Positions 39,540 through 48,405 of a DNA stretch of 64,000 nucleotides are shown one piece after another. This DNA comes from Nitrospirota bacterium (GTDB lineage Bacteria; Nitrospirota; Thermodesulfovibrionia; Thermodesulfovibrionales; UBA1546). The stretch's first letter is position 1, and the number at the start of each line of letters is the position of its first letter. Under the pieces are notes generated by a model. It saw nothing but the letters and a program-made list of their open reading frames with translations, did not search any database and was not told where the DNA came from. The position numbers were made by a program, and so were the translations under genes. The stretch covers positions 1-64,000 of the forward strand of contig JACQXE010000004.1 of the NCBI GenBank assembly GCA_016208915.1. Reading direction: 5' to 3'.

Positions 39540-40333
39540 TAGGTTTTATCGGCGGTGGAAATATGGCAGAGGCGTTAATAAAGGGGATCAGGGGCAAGGC
39601 CCAAGGGGCAAGGGAAAAAATACTTGTATCTGAGCCAAGAGAAGAGAGGAAAAAATACCTTGAGCAGGCATATAGCGTAAAGACAACATCTGACAATAAA
39701 GAGGTTGCATCATTGTGTGATATAATCATTCTTGCAGTCAAACCCAAGAATATGGCTACAGTGCTCACTGAGATTAAAGAGCTGATAACAGATAAAAAGA
39801 CCGTGGTCTCAATAGCAGCAGGGATCACACTTTCATACCTGCAATCAAGACTGAATACCAAAAAACTAATCCGTGTCATGCCAAACACCCCTGCCCTTGT
39901 TCAGGAGGGAATGTCTGTGATGTCATTATGTGAATGTTTCTCTGACAGGGATATAGCTGCTATTCGAGACATCTTCATGTCAATCGGCAGGGTGCTTACC
40001 CTCCCAGAAAAATATATGGATGCGGTGACCGCCCTTTCCGGCAGCGGGCCTGCATTCATTGCATTATTTGTAGAATCGCTGGTAGATAGTGGGGTAAAAT
40101 TAGGACTCAGCAGAGACAATTCCTCTGAACTTGCGATACAGACACTCATCGGTACTGCGCGGCTTCTCGAAGAAGGCATGTCTCCTGAAAGACTCAGAGA
40201 AATGGTAACATCACCTGGAGGCACAACTGCAGCCGGATTGAAGGTCTTTGAAGAAAAAGGACTTAAGAATATCGTACTCAATGTCCTTGAGGCAGCAAAG
40301 ACAAGGGCAGAAGAGTTGGGAAGGAGGGAATAA
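39536..40333 (+). CDS. proC: Pyrroline-5-carboxylate reductase
   Basis: IGFIGGGNMAEALIKGI...VMPNTPALVQEGMSVM...ALSGSGPAFIALFVE. Confidence 0.92.
   Translation: MIGFIGGGNMAEALIKGIRGKAQGAREKILVSEPREERKKYLEQAYSVKTTSDNKEVASLCDIIILAVKPKNMATVLTEIKELITDKKTVVSIAAGITLSYLQSRLNTKKLIRVMPNTPALVQEGMSVMSLCECFSDRDIAAIRDIFMSIGRVLTLPEKYMDAVTALSGSGPAFIALFVESLVDSGVKLGLSRDNSSELAIQTLIGTARLLEEGMSPERLREMVTSPGGTTAAGLKVFEEKGLKNIVLNVLEAAKTRAEELGRRE
39588..39614 (+). repeat. Degenerate heptamer tandem repeat (GCAAGGG) inside proC
   Basis: TCAGGG GCAAGGC CCAAGGG GCAAGGG. Confidence 0.75.
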
Positions 40334-40629
40334 TGTTCTTATTTGAGAACCTTATTATCGCTGTTGCAAACATAAGCGACATCGGTCTTGATGTCTATAA
40401 ATGGATTGTAATAATTTCTGCCATAATAAGCTGGGTAAACCCTGACCCATATAATCCTATTGTGAGATTTCTTCATGCTGTAACAGAGCCTGTTTACAGG
40501 CCAATAAGAAGACTGATAGGTTACAGATTAGGACCGATTGACATTTCCCCTTTAATAGTGATTCTTGTTATTATATTTCTTCAAAAATTCCTGATAAAAT
40601 CTTTGATAGATTTTGCTAATAAATTATAA
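40333..40629 (+). CDS. YggT family protein
   Basis: ISWVNPDPYNPIVRFLHAVTEPVYRPIRRLI. Confidence 0.88.
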   Translation: MFLFENLIIAVANISDIGLDVYKWIVIISAIISWVNPDPYNPIVRFLHAVTEPVYRPIRRLIGYRLGPIDISPLIVILVIIFLQKFLIKSLIDFANKL

Positions 40630-40640
40630 AGGAGGTATTT

Positions 40641-41120
40641 ATGCGAATTACCCCGCTGGACATCCAGCAAAAACAGTTTCCCATGAAGTTCAGGGGTTTT
40701 GACGTAGAAGAGGTATATGCATTCCTTGAGGTCATACGTGAAGAGATGGAAGAACTGCTCAGAGAAAATGCATCATTAAAAGAGGCTGTTCAGAGGGCCG
40801 AAAACCAGATCAAGGAATACAAGGATATGGAGACTACCCTCAGGGAAACTCTGATGACTGCCCAGCAGATGGTTGAGGATTATAAAACAAATGCGAGAAA
40901 AGAGGCAGAGCTTCTGGTAAGAGAGTCAGAGATTAGGGCAGATGGAGTGCTAAGAGAGGCACAGGAAAAGGTTATCAAAATACACGAGGATATTGTTGAC
41001 CTGAAGGGAATAAGGGTGCACTTCAAGGAAGAACTCAAGAGAATGATAGAGAGCCACCTCAAGATGCTCGAGTTCGATAAGGAAAGAGAAGGCGAAGAAT
41101 CGCGCAGGGAAGAAGAATAA
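40641..41120 (+). CDS. DivIVA-domain protein
   Basis: ITPLDIQQKQFPMKFRGFDVEEVYAFLEVIREEMEEL. Confidence 0.9.
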   Translation: MRITPLDIQQKQFPMKFRGFDVEEVYAFLEVIREEMEELLRENASLKEAVQRAENQIKEYKDMETTLRETLMTAQQMVEDYKTNARKEAELLVRESEIRADGVLREAQEKVIKIHEDIVDLKGIRVHFKEELKRMIESHLKMLEFDKEREGEESRREEE

Positions 41121-41122
41121 AA

Positions 41123-42382
41123 GTGAAGTATACTGCCCTTAAGGGTATCCATGACATATTCCCTCCTGACATATACATATGGAAAAAAGTGGAATCAGTT
41201 GCAGAGGAAGTATTATCCTCTTACGGATTCCATGAGATAAGGGTCCCCATTATAGAATCAACCGACATATTCATAAGGAGCATAGGCGAGACCACTGATA
41301 TTGTCGAAAAAGAGATGTACACCTTTCCTGATAAGGCTGGAAGGAGCATTACCCTCAGGCCCGAAGGCACAGCGCCTGTGGTAAGAAGCTATATCGAAAA
41401 TCATCTTTATAATATGCCCTCCCCTCAGAAATTCTTTTATGCAGGTCCCATGTTCAGATACGAAAGGCCTCAGAAAGGGAGATTCAGGCAGTTCTATCAG
41501 ATCGGGGCAGAAGCATTTGGCGCTGCAGAGCCGAAACTCGATGCAGAGATAATCTCTATGCTGAAACTTTTTCTTGAAAGACTCAGCTTAAAAGAACTGA
41601 ATTTCGAGGTCAATTCCATAGGATGCGAAATGTGCCGTCCTGATTACAAAAAGGCCTTAACCGCTTTTTTGGGTGACAGGACCGATGCACTCTGTCCTGA
41701 CTGCCAGAGAAGACACAGCCATAATCCCTTGCGAATCCTCGACTGCAAGGTCAATGCGTGCATCGAATTAAGAAAAGGCGCTCCTCAGGTCACAAATTAT
41801 CTCTGCAAAGAATGCAAAGAACATTTCGGGGAACTTCTTGCACTTTTAAAACTTTTAAACATCTCTCATATAATTAACCCGAACATGGTAAGGGGGTTAG
41901 ATTACTATACAAGGACAACATTCGAAGTAACGAGCGAACACCTCGGCGCACAGAAAGCAGTTGCGGCAGGAGGAAGATATGACAGGCTCGTTGAGGAATT
42001 CGGGGGCCCGCCAACCCCTGCAATAGGTTTTGCAATAGGTATGGAAAGGCTCGTGGAAATACTGAAAACCTGCCAATCTGAACTTGAAACTCCATCGCCA
42101 AAAATATTTTTTGCCACAATCGGCAGACAGGCTGACAGGGAAGGACTATCAATAGCCGAGAAACTTCGTTCAAAAGGCATTCAGGTCGAACTCGGATACG
42201 GTAATGCCTCTTTAAAAAGCCAGATCAGGAGGGCTGACAGACTCAACGCAGATTATGTATTCATCATCGGCGAGGACGAACTTAAGTCAGGCAGGATTAA
42301 ATGGAAAAAACTTAAAGATGCCTCTCATGGAGAGATCGGGATTGGGGAGATAGAGAGCTTCAGCGGGCTTTTTCAGAGTTAA
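41123..42382 (+). CDS. hisS: Histidyl-tRNA synthetase
   Basis: LKGIHDIFPPDIYIWKKVE...PEGTAPVVRSYIEN...MFRYERPQKGRFRQF..GLDYYTRTTFE. Confidence 0.95.
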   Translation: MKYTALKGIHDIFPPDIYIWKKVESVAEEVLSSYGFHEIRVPIIESTDIFIRSIGETTDIVEKEMYTFPDKAGRSITLRPEGTAPVVRSYIENHLYNMPSPQKFFYAGPMFRYERPQKGRFRQFYQIGAEAFGAAEPKLDAEIISMLKLFLERLSLKELNFEVNSIGCEMCRPDYKKALTAFLGDRTDALCPDCQRRHSHNPLRILDCKVNACIELRKGAPQVTNYLCKECKEHFGELLALLKLLNISHIINPNMVRGLDYYTRTTFEVTSEHLGAQKAVAAGGRYDRLVEEFGGPPTPAIGFAIGMERLVEILKTCQSELETPSPKIFFATIGRQADREGLSIAEKLRSKGIQVELGYGNASLKSQIRRADRLNADYVFIIGEDELKSGRIKWKKLKDASHGEIGIGEIESFSGLFQS

Positions 42383-42422
42383 GGAAGCACAATAGATGAT
42401 GGGCATGTCCGCTTTTTTATCT

Positions 42423-42575
42423 TCACGCCACTAATTCCCCTGTGAAAGCCCGCTGCATGAGGCTGTTGAAGAGTTCATTGAGCCTCTTTTTACTTTCTGC
42501 CTGTCTCTGCTTCTTGGCTTCAATGTCCTCAACGAGCTTTGCGAATTCCTTCTGGAGAGTGAGAGGGGTCTGACA
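42423..42575 (-). pseudogene. Remnant C-terminus of type I restriction specificity subunit HsdS
   Basis: Minus strand reads TPLTLQKEFAKLVEDIEAKKQRQAESKKRLNELFNSLMQRAFTGELVA*, typical HsdS terminal helix and end. Confidence 0.7.
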
Positions 42576-42580
42576 GGTAT

Positions 42581-42883
42581 TTACTTAGCAACATACTGAA
42601 TTTCCTTCAGCCTATTTATATCCTTGAGTATTCTTTCCTTTATTTTCAGTTCTCCAGCCCATACTATATATTCAGAGTCGCCTTTTTTCATATCTTCAGC
42701 GGTGAATTTTAATAGGAATATTTCTGAGGAAATCTTATACTCCTCTTCAAACTTTGCAATCTGCCTTTCGGTCTTCTGAAGCCCCAGTTCAAGCCGTTTT
42801 ACTTCAGCATTAATTGCAGTTTTTATAATGTCCATAGTATCGTTGTCTGAATCAGACTTTATCTGTACTGTTGTCATGAGCAC
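42581..42883 (-). CDS. Hypothetical coiled-coil protein
   Basis: Intact ORF, helical composition. Confidence 0.4.
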   Translation of the reverse strand: MLMTTVQIKSDSDNDTMDIIKTAINAEVKRLELGLQKTERQIAKFEEEYKISSEIFLLKFTAEDMKKGDSEYIVWAGELKIKERILKDINRLKEIQYVAK

Positions 42884-42989
42884 CCCCTCTCTTTTTGTTA
42901 TATTTTATCTGAACTGACCTTATTCATCAAATGTTTTAAACCATTGCTTATTTTCTCCTCCAGATGCATCACTTTCGAAATAATTGTCG

Positions 42990-43409
42990 TTAAGGATAAA
43001 CCATTAAGCCGAGACTTCTAAAATCTTTATCAAAAGAAAGGCAGGGGATATTGTCAAGCATATGGGTTATTACAACATAGGAAATAGCATCGCAGAAAGA
43101 GAGCCTTTTATCCTTAGAGAGTTTTCTGAAAACAGTCTCAGCAGCGATTCTTACAGAATCATCAAATCGAACTATAGAAAGAGCAGGCTTGACCTTATCA
43201 AAAAATTCAACAGCCGTATTATAATCTGCGCGATATCTTATTAGAGTAATTGTTTCGCCAATAATATCCCACGTTGTATAAAGCACTGTTTTGTTCTCTT
43301 TACAATATTCAAGCAGTTCTCCTGCTTTTTCAAAATTGAAATCATCAGGACACAGTGAGGCAAAAAAGAATGACGTATCACAAAATACCTTATTCTGCTG
43401 GAAAATCAA
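42990..43409 (-). CDS. PIN-domain toxin (VapC-like)
   Basis: KVFCDTSFFFASLCPDDFNF...LSFCDAISYVVITHM...LSFDKDF. Confidence 0.82.
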   Translation of the reverse strand: MIFQQNKVFCDTSFFFASLCPDDFNFEKAGELLEYCKENKTVLYTTWDIIGETITLIRYRADYNTAVEFFDKVKPALSIVRFDDSVRIAAETVFRKLSKDKRLSFCDAISYVVITHMLDNIPCLSFDKDFRSLGLMVYP

Positions 43410-43675
43410 TCTTTGCCCTCAGCAACATACAGGTGCCCTTTGATATTTTCAGATACTGCTGTCTTATATCTTTTCCCTTTATGCCTAAGCCTTTTTCTGA
43501 TTTCGAGCATCTTAGTTGCTGCCTCGCCCGGTTTAATCTTAGGAGGAGTTTTAATCTCCGCAACAATTTCATTGTGAACAGTTATCTGATAAACGGTATC
43601 AGGAAAATGTTTAAGAGACTTTACTATGCCCGGAAGCCTCTTCCTCGCCTCTGTTATGGAAATTACATTCTTCAT
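43406..43675 (-). CDS. Phd/YefM-like antitoxin
   Basis: MKNVISITEARKRLPGIVKSL...YQITVHNEIVAEI; overlaps downstream PIN gene by 4 nt. Confidence 0.75.
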   Translation of the reverse strand: MKNVISITEARKRLPGIVKSLKHFPDTVYQITVHNEIVAEIKTPPKIKPGEAATKMLEIRKRLRHKGKRYKTAVSENIKGHLYVAEGKD

Positions 43676-43772
43676 TTATACCTCTCTATTCTGAAATGTA
43701 CTATCTGTACATTATTGTACAATAAAATAAAAGGTTTGTCACCCGTTGTAATAAGAAAACCAATAAAATCTT

Positions 43773-45863
43773 TCAGATCCCCAGTATAATCTCTCTTTCC
43801 TCCATATCCACCCTGTCAATCCTTACAGTAAGTTCCTTTCCTATAGTAAATGAGCGTTTTGTATTTTTTCCGCGGAGGGTCATTGTGCCTTCATTGAACT
43901 CATAAAAATCATCTGACATATATGATACATGGAGAAAGCCTTCGACATAAAAGTCCTTAAGCCTGACCTTCAAGCCATACGGAGTAATGTTTACAACCTT
44001 TCCTTCGAACATTTCACCTGCCTTATCCTTCATAAACCATACCCTCATTGCATCAATGACTTCATTCTCTGCCTCATCAGCGAACCTCTCCATTCTCGAT
44101 GAACTGAATGCAATGTCAGGAAGTATCTTTTCAAGTTCCTGTATCCTGTTGTCTGAAAGATGTTTTTTATGTGACGCCTCTCGCAATACCCTGTGAACTA
44201 TAAGATCAGGATAGCGTCTGATTGGTGACGTGAAATGGGTATAACAGTCTGAAGCGAGTCCAAAGTGGCCTGCATTCAAAGTGGAATATCTTGCCCGTTT
44301 TAGGCTTCTCAACACCTTGTAATTTATTATCTCCTCTTCGGGTCTGCCTTTTATCTTTTTCAGAAGCTCAGAAAAATCCTTAGCCTTTTTTACCGTCTTC
44401 ATTCTGATAATCGGTTTTATAATCTTCATAAGGTCTTCAAGCTTGGCAGGATCAGGTTCTTCATGTATCCTGTAAATGCCCGGGATTCCAAGTCCTGAGA
44501 GGTGTTCTGCAACAGCCTCATTCGCGGCAATCATAAACTCCTCAATGATTAAATGTGCAAAATTTCTCTCTGCACTTATTATTGCTTCTGGTCTTCCCTG
44601 CATGTCGAGTAGGACCTCAGGCTCAGGGAGGTCGAAATCGAGGCTTCCTCTGTCAAACCTTCTGCTTCTCATGATACTGCATAGTTCTCCCATGAGTTCA
44701 AAATCCTGCAGGAGGTAACCATATTTCTCGCGTTCATGCCTTTCATTGTCAATGAGTATCTTTTTGACAGATGTGTAAGTCATCCTCTCATCGCTCCTTA
44801 TCAGGCTTGGGTAGAACCTTGCATTAAGCCTCTCGCCATGCCTGTCAAAGTCCATTTCAACAGTGAATGCACACCTGTCAAGTTTAGGCCTAAGGCTGCA
44901 TAGATCATCAGAGAGTTCGTTGGGAAGCATTGGTATCACCCTGTCAGGGAAATATACGCTTGTACCCCTTTTCCTTGCTTCAAGGTCAATCTGGGAGTCA
45001 CATGGCACATAAAAACCTACGTCTGCTATATGCACCCACAACTTATAGCCATGTTCTGTAAGTTTTATTGAGACTGCGTCATCAAAATCTTTTGCACGTT
45101 CACCGTCTATCGTAACAGTAGGAAGTCTCCTTAAATCCCTCCGTTTTTCGTCTGTTAATCCTTTCCTTTCCCCATATATCATCTTTGCCTCATCCGCCAC
45201 GGTTTTAGGAAACTTCCTGGGGATGTTAAATTCATCCATTATCGCGTCTATCTCTGATGCAGGGTCATCAGGCCTTTTAATGATCTTCAAAACCTTTACA
45301 GCAGGCGATCTTTTCTCCTCCGGATAATTAATAATCTCGGCAACAACTGTATCGCCGTCTTTGGCCTTGCCTCTGTCCTGGGGAGATACATAAAAATCAA
45401 ATTGAATGAATTTATTCGTTGGCTTGAGATATGAAACATTATTAGAGCTATGGAGCCTGCCTGCTATCCTCGAATGCGCCCTCTCGAGAATCTTTATTAT
45501 CCTTCCTTCTCTTCTGTGCGGGTTTTCTACCCTGATAATTACCCTGTCATTATTCATCGCACCTGAGGTTGCCCGGGATGGAATGAATATATCTCTTTCT
45601 CCCGGTTTTTCCGGAATTAAAAAGCCATAACCTTCCCTGTGAGCCTCAAAACAGCCTGTCAGTAGATTTACATGCTGTGCAGGGACATAAAGCCCTTTTC
45701 TTGTAAGAACAATTTCGCCATCCTTGAGCATCAATCTCAATATCTTTTTTAATGTCCTCATTTCTGAACGGTTTAATTCGAGAAGATGCACTATCTCCTT
45801 GAAACTCAAAGGTCTTTTGGTCTTTTCTCTGAAAAAAGAAAGAATCGCTTGTTTGTCAATCAT
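43773..45863 (-). CDS. rnr: Ribonuclease R
   Basis: TIDGERAKDFDDAVSI...HIADVGFYV...C-terminal S1 domain. Confidence 0.95.
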   Translation of the reverse strand: MIDKQAILSFFREKTKRPLSFKEIVHLLELNRSEMRTLKKILRLMLKDGEIVLTRKGLYVPAQHVNLLTGCFEAHREGYGFLIPEKPGERDIFIPSRATSGAMNNDRVIIRVENPHRREGRIIKILERAHSRIAGRLHSSNNVSYLKPTNKFIQFDFYVSPQDRGKAKDGDTVVAEIINYPEEKRSPAVKVLKIIKRPDDPASEIDAIMDEFNIPRKFPKTVADEAKMIYGERKGLTDEKRRDLRRLPTVTIDGERAKDFDDAVSIKLTEHGYKLWVHIADVGFYVPCDSQIDLEARKRGTSVYFPDRVIPMLPNELSDDLCSLRPKLDRCAFTVEMDFDRHGERLNARFYPSLIRSDERMTYTSVKKILIDNERHEREKYGYLLQDFELMGELCSIMRSRRFDRGSLDFDLPEPEVLLDMQGRPEAIISAERNFAHLIIEEFMIAANEAVAEHLSGLGIPGIYRIHEEPDPAKLEDLMKIIKPIIRMKTVKKAKDFSELLKKIKGRPEEEIINYKVLRSLKRARYSTLNAGHFGLASDCYTHFTSPIRRYPDLIVHRVLREASHKKHLSDNRIQELEKILPDIAFSSSRMERFADEAENEVIDAMRVWFMKDKAGEMFEGKVVNITPYGLKVRLKDFYVEGFLHVSYMSDDFYEFNEGTMTLRGKNTKRSFTIGKELTVRIDRVDMEEREIILGI

Positions 45864-45881
45864 AAAGGGGATTAAATCAAC

Positions 45882-45917
45882 AAGGGGGATAATGGTTCAC
45901 CCATTATTCCCCCTTTT
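45882..45917 (-). terminator. Terminator downstream of ffh-rpsP-khpA
   Basis: AAGGGGGATAATGGTTCACCCATTATTCCCCCTTTT. Confidence 0.85.
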
Positions 45918-45945
45918 AAATTTTAGTGTATAAATCTCTTAATCT

Positions 45946-46191
45946 TTATTCGAGGATCTCAAGAACGCAGCGTTTTCCGAGCTTTGTACCGGAAGCGCTG
46001 AGTATTGTCCTCATTGCACGTGCAGTTTTCCCCTGCTTTCCGATAACCTTTCCGAGGTCGGTCTGTGCAACTCGAAGTTCGAAGACAGTGGTTTTTTCAC
46101 CCTCCACCTCTGAAACTTTTACATCCTCCGGCTTGTCCACCAAAGCCTTAGCCATGTCCTCAACCAATTGTTTCATCTTCTCCACCTCCAT
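45946..46191 (-). CDS. khpA: KH-domain RNA-binding protein (KhpA/YlqC-like)
   Basis: [27 protein letters not shown]; adjacent to rpsP and ffh. Confidence 0.9.
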   Translation of the reverse strand: MEVEKMKQLVEDMAKALVDKPEDVKVSEVEGEKTTVFELRVAQTDLGKVIGKQGKTARAMRTILSASGTKLGKRCVLEILE

Positions 46192-46213
46192 ACCTCCATT
46201 AGAATTTTGACTG

Positions 46214-46450
46214 CTATAGTCCAGCCCGTTGCAAAAGCCTTTTAGTAATATCAGTAGGTTGTGCTCCTCGCTGCAACCAATACTTAGCCCGCTCTAAATC
46301 AACCTTTATCTCAGAAGGTTCTTTCAAAGGGTCGTATGTTCCGAGAATCTCTATGAACGGCCCGTTTCTTTTAGCTTTCGAATCGGTTATTACCAGTCTG
46401 TAAAAGGGTCTTTTCCGGGCGCCCAGTCTTCTCAGCCGTATCTTTACCAA
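46214..46450 (-). CDS. rpsP: 30S ribosomal protein S16
   Basis: [41 protein letters not shown]. Confidence 0.97.
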   Translation of the reverse strand: MVKIRLRRLGARKRPFYRLVITDSKAKRNGPFIEILGTYDPLKEPSEIKVDLERAKYWLQRGAQPTDITKRLLQRAGL

Positions 46451-46541
46451 AACTTCACCTCCTCCTGTATTCTCTACTGAAAACGATATAATATCCTGAA
46501 CTTTAAGATTATCAAAAAGATACTAAACTGTCAACCATAAA

Positions 46542-47861
46542 TCAGAAAGGCAAAAATTTCGGCAGCTTCAGTCCCTTCTTTCCCTTAAACATCTTGAGCA
46601 TCTTTTTAAGTTCTACATATTGCTTCACGACCCTGTTTACGTCTGCAGCTGTTGTTCCGCTTCCCATCGCAATTCTTCTCCTTCTGCTGCCATTCAGGAT
46701 ATTATGATTTCTCCTTTCAGAAAGCGTCATAGAGTTTATTATTGCCTCCATCCTGACAAACTCCTTTTCGTCAACTGAAAGCCCTTTCATCTTCTTAAAC
46801 CCAGGTATCATACCTAAGAGGTTTTCGAGCGGGCCCATATTCCGTATCTTTTTAAGCTGTTCTTTAAGATCGTCGAATGTGAACGAATCAGCCAGTATCT
46901 TTTCCTGAAATTTCTCAGCCTCGTTCTGCTCAAATGTCTTCTGCGCCTGCTCTATAAGACTTAATACATCTCCCATCCCAAGAATCCTTGAGGCAACTCT
47001 CTCAGGATAAAAGGGCTCGAGCATCTCAATCTTTTCTCCGATGCCTATGAATTTTATAGGTTTCCCTGTTATCTCCCGTATTGATATTGCCGCCCCACCC
47101 CTGGCGTCTCCGTCCATCTTTGTAAGAATTATTCCATCTACGCCTATCTGTTCATTGAAATTTTTGGCACTATTTACAGCATCCTGCCCTGTCATTGCAT
47201 CAGCAACGAATATTACCTCTTTGGGAGAGACAGTCTCTTTTATTCTTTTTAGCTCTGCCATTAGGCTATCATCTATATGCAACCTGCCGGCAGTGTCGAG
47301 TATTAAAATATCTCTTGCGTCAAGCTTTGCCTTCCTGAGAGAGTCTGCGCAAAGAGTCACAGGATCTTTTATCTCTTTTGAATGAAAAACAGGTACGTCT
47401 ATCTGCGAACCGAGAGTTATCAGCTGCTCTATCGCTGCAGGGCGCTGGAGGTCGGCTGCTACAAGCATCGGCCTTCTTCCTTCCTTTTTGAAAAGCCTTG
47501 CGAGCTTTGCTGAGGTTGTGGTCTTACCTGAACCGTGAAGCCCTACCATCATAATTATAGTAGGAGGATTAGGCGAAAGGAATATTTTGCTATGCGCGCC
47601 GCCTAATAATGCGCATAGTTCATCATTCACTATCTTTATAACCTGCTGTCCTGGTGTGAGACTTTCAAGAACCTCTTTTCCTACAGCCTTCTCCTTAACC
47701 TTCTGTATAAAGTCCTTTACAACCCTGAAATTCACATCTGCCTCAAGCAATGCAAAACGGACTTCTTTCAGAGCTGCGTCCACATCCTCCTCTTTAAGCA
47801 GTCCCCTGCTGCGGAGTTTCTTGAATATTGATTCGAGTTTTTCGGTCAGTGACTCAAACAT
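46542..47861 (-). CDS. ffh: Signal recognition particle protein Ffh
   Basis: MVGLHGSGKTTTSAKLA...VAADLQRPAAIEQL...ILTKMDGDARGGAAISI. Confidence 0.97.
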   Translation of the reverse strand: MFESLTEKLESIFKKLRSRGLLKEEDVDAALKEVRFALLEADVNFRVVKDFIQKVKEKAVGKEVLESLTPGQQVIKIVNDELCALLGGAHSKIFLSPNPPTIIMMVGLHGSGKTTTSAKLARLFKKEGRRPMLVAADLQRPAAIEQLITLGSQIDVPVFHSKEIKDPVTLCADSLRKAKLDARDILILDTAGRLHIDDSLMAELKRIKETVSPKEVIFVADAMTGQDAVNSAKNFNEQIGVDGIILTKMDGDARGGAAISIREITGKPIKFIGIGEKIEMLEPFYPERVASRILGMGDVLSLIEQAQKTFEQNEAEKFQEKILADSFTFDDLKEQLKKIRNMGPLENLLGMIPGFKKMKGLSVDEKEFVRMEAIINSMTLSERRNHNILNGSRRRRIAMGSGTTAADVNRVVKQYVELKKMLKMFKGKKGLKLPKFLPF

Positions 47862-47864
47862 AAT

Positions 47865-48006
47865 CTAAAGTAATCTCTCAATTTCATCAGTTAATTCCCT
47901 GCCAATCTCAGGCGGGTTGCCTAAATGCCTGTTTCTAATCCTGCCCTCTTTATCAATTATTAAACTCAGCGGGATCCCGCTTACGCCATACCGTCTTAGG
48001 GTGGAT
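47865..48006 (-). pseudogene. C-terminal remnant of a TlpA/redoxin-like protein
   Basis: Minus strand reads AVKSTLRRYGVSGIPLSLIIDKEGRIRNRHLGNPPEIGRELTDEIERLL* with no start, abutting the trxA stop. Confidence 0.65.
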
Positions 48007-48339
48007 TTAACTGCTTAGCAGAGAATCTATTTTGGATTTAAGCTGGCTTTTTGGCACAGCCCCTACAATCTGATCCGCCTTTTGTCCGTCCTTGAAAAAC
48101 ATTATAGTCGGGATACCCATTATCTTATATCTGCTCGCCGTATCCGGGTTTTCATCAGTATTCAGCTTGGCTACTTTTATCTTTCCTGCATATTCCTTTG
48201 CAAGCTCTTCAACAGTAGGCGCAATCATCCTGCACGGCCCGCACCACACAGCCCAGAAATCAACCATTACTACTCCCTTATTCTGAATAACCTCATTCTC
48301 CCATGTGGCACTTGTAACCTCTATTATCCCCTCAGCCAT
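48007..48339 (-). CDS. trxA: Thioredoxin
   Basis: VMVDFWAVWCGPCRMIAPTVEELAKEY. Confidence 0.95.
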   Translation of the reverse strand: MAEGIIEVTSATWENEVIQNKGVVMVDFWAVWCGPCRMIAPTVEELAKEYAGKIKVAKLNTDENPDTASRYKIMGIPTIMFFKDGQKADQIVGAVPKSQLKSKIDSLLSS

Positions 48340-48405
48340 TCTAAGCCTCCTCTAAACCATAAAGAGATTATTAATTATATTTCCTGTTCCTGATCTTTGT
48401 CAATC

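Noticed and set aside
41842-41862. GCACTTTTAAAACTTTTAAAC in hisS as another heptamer array
   Set aside because: Period is 9, only two units; not comparable to the heptamer arrays
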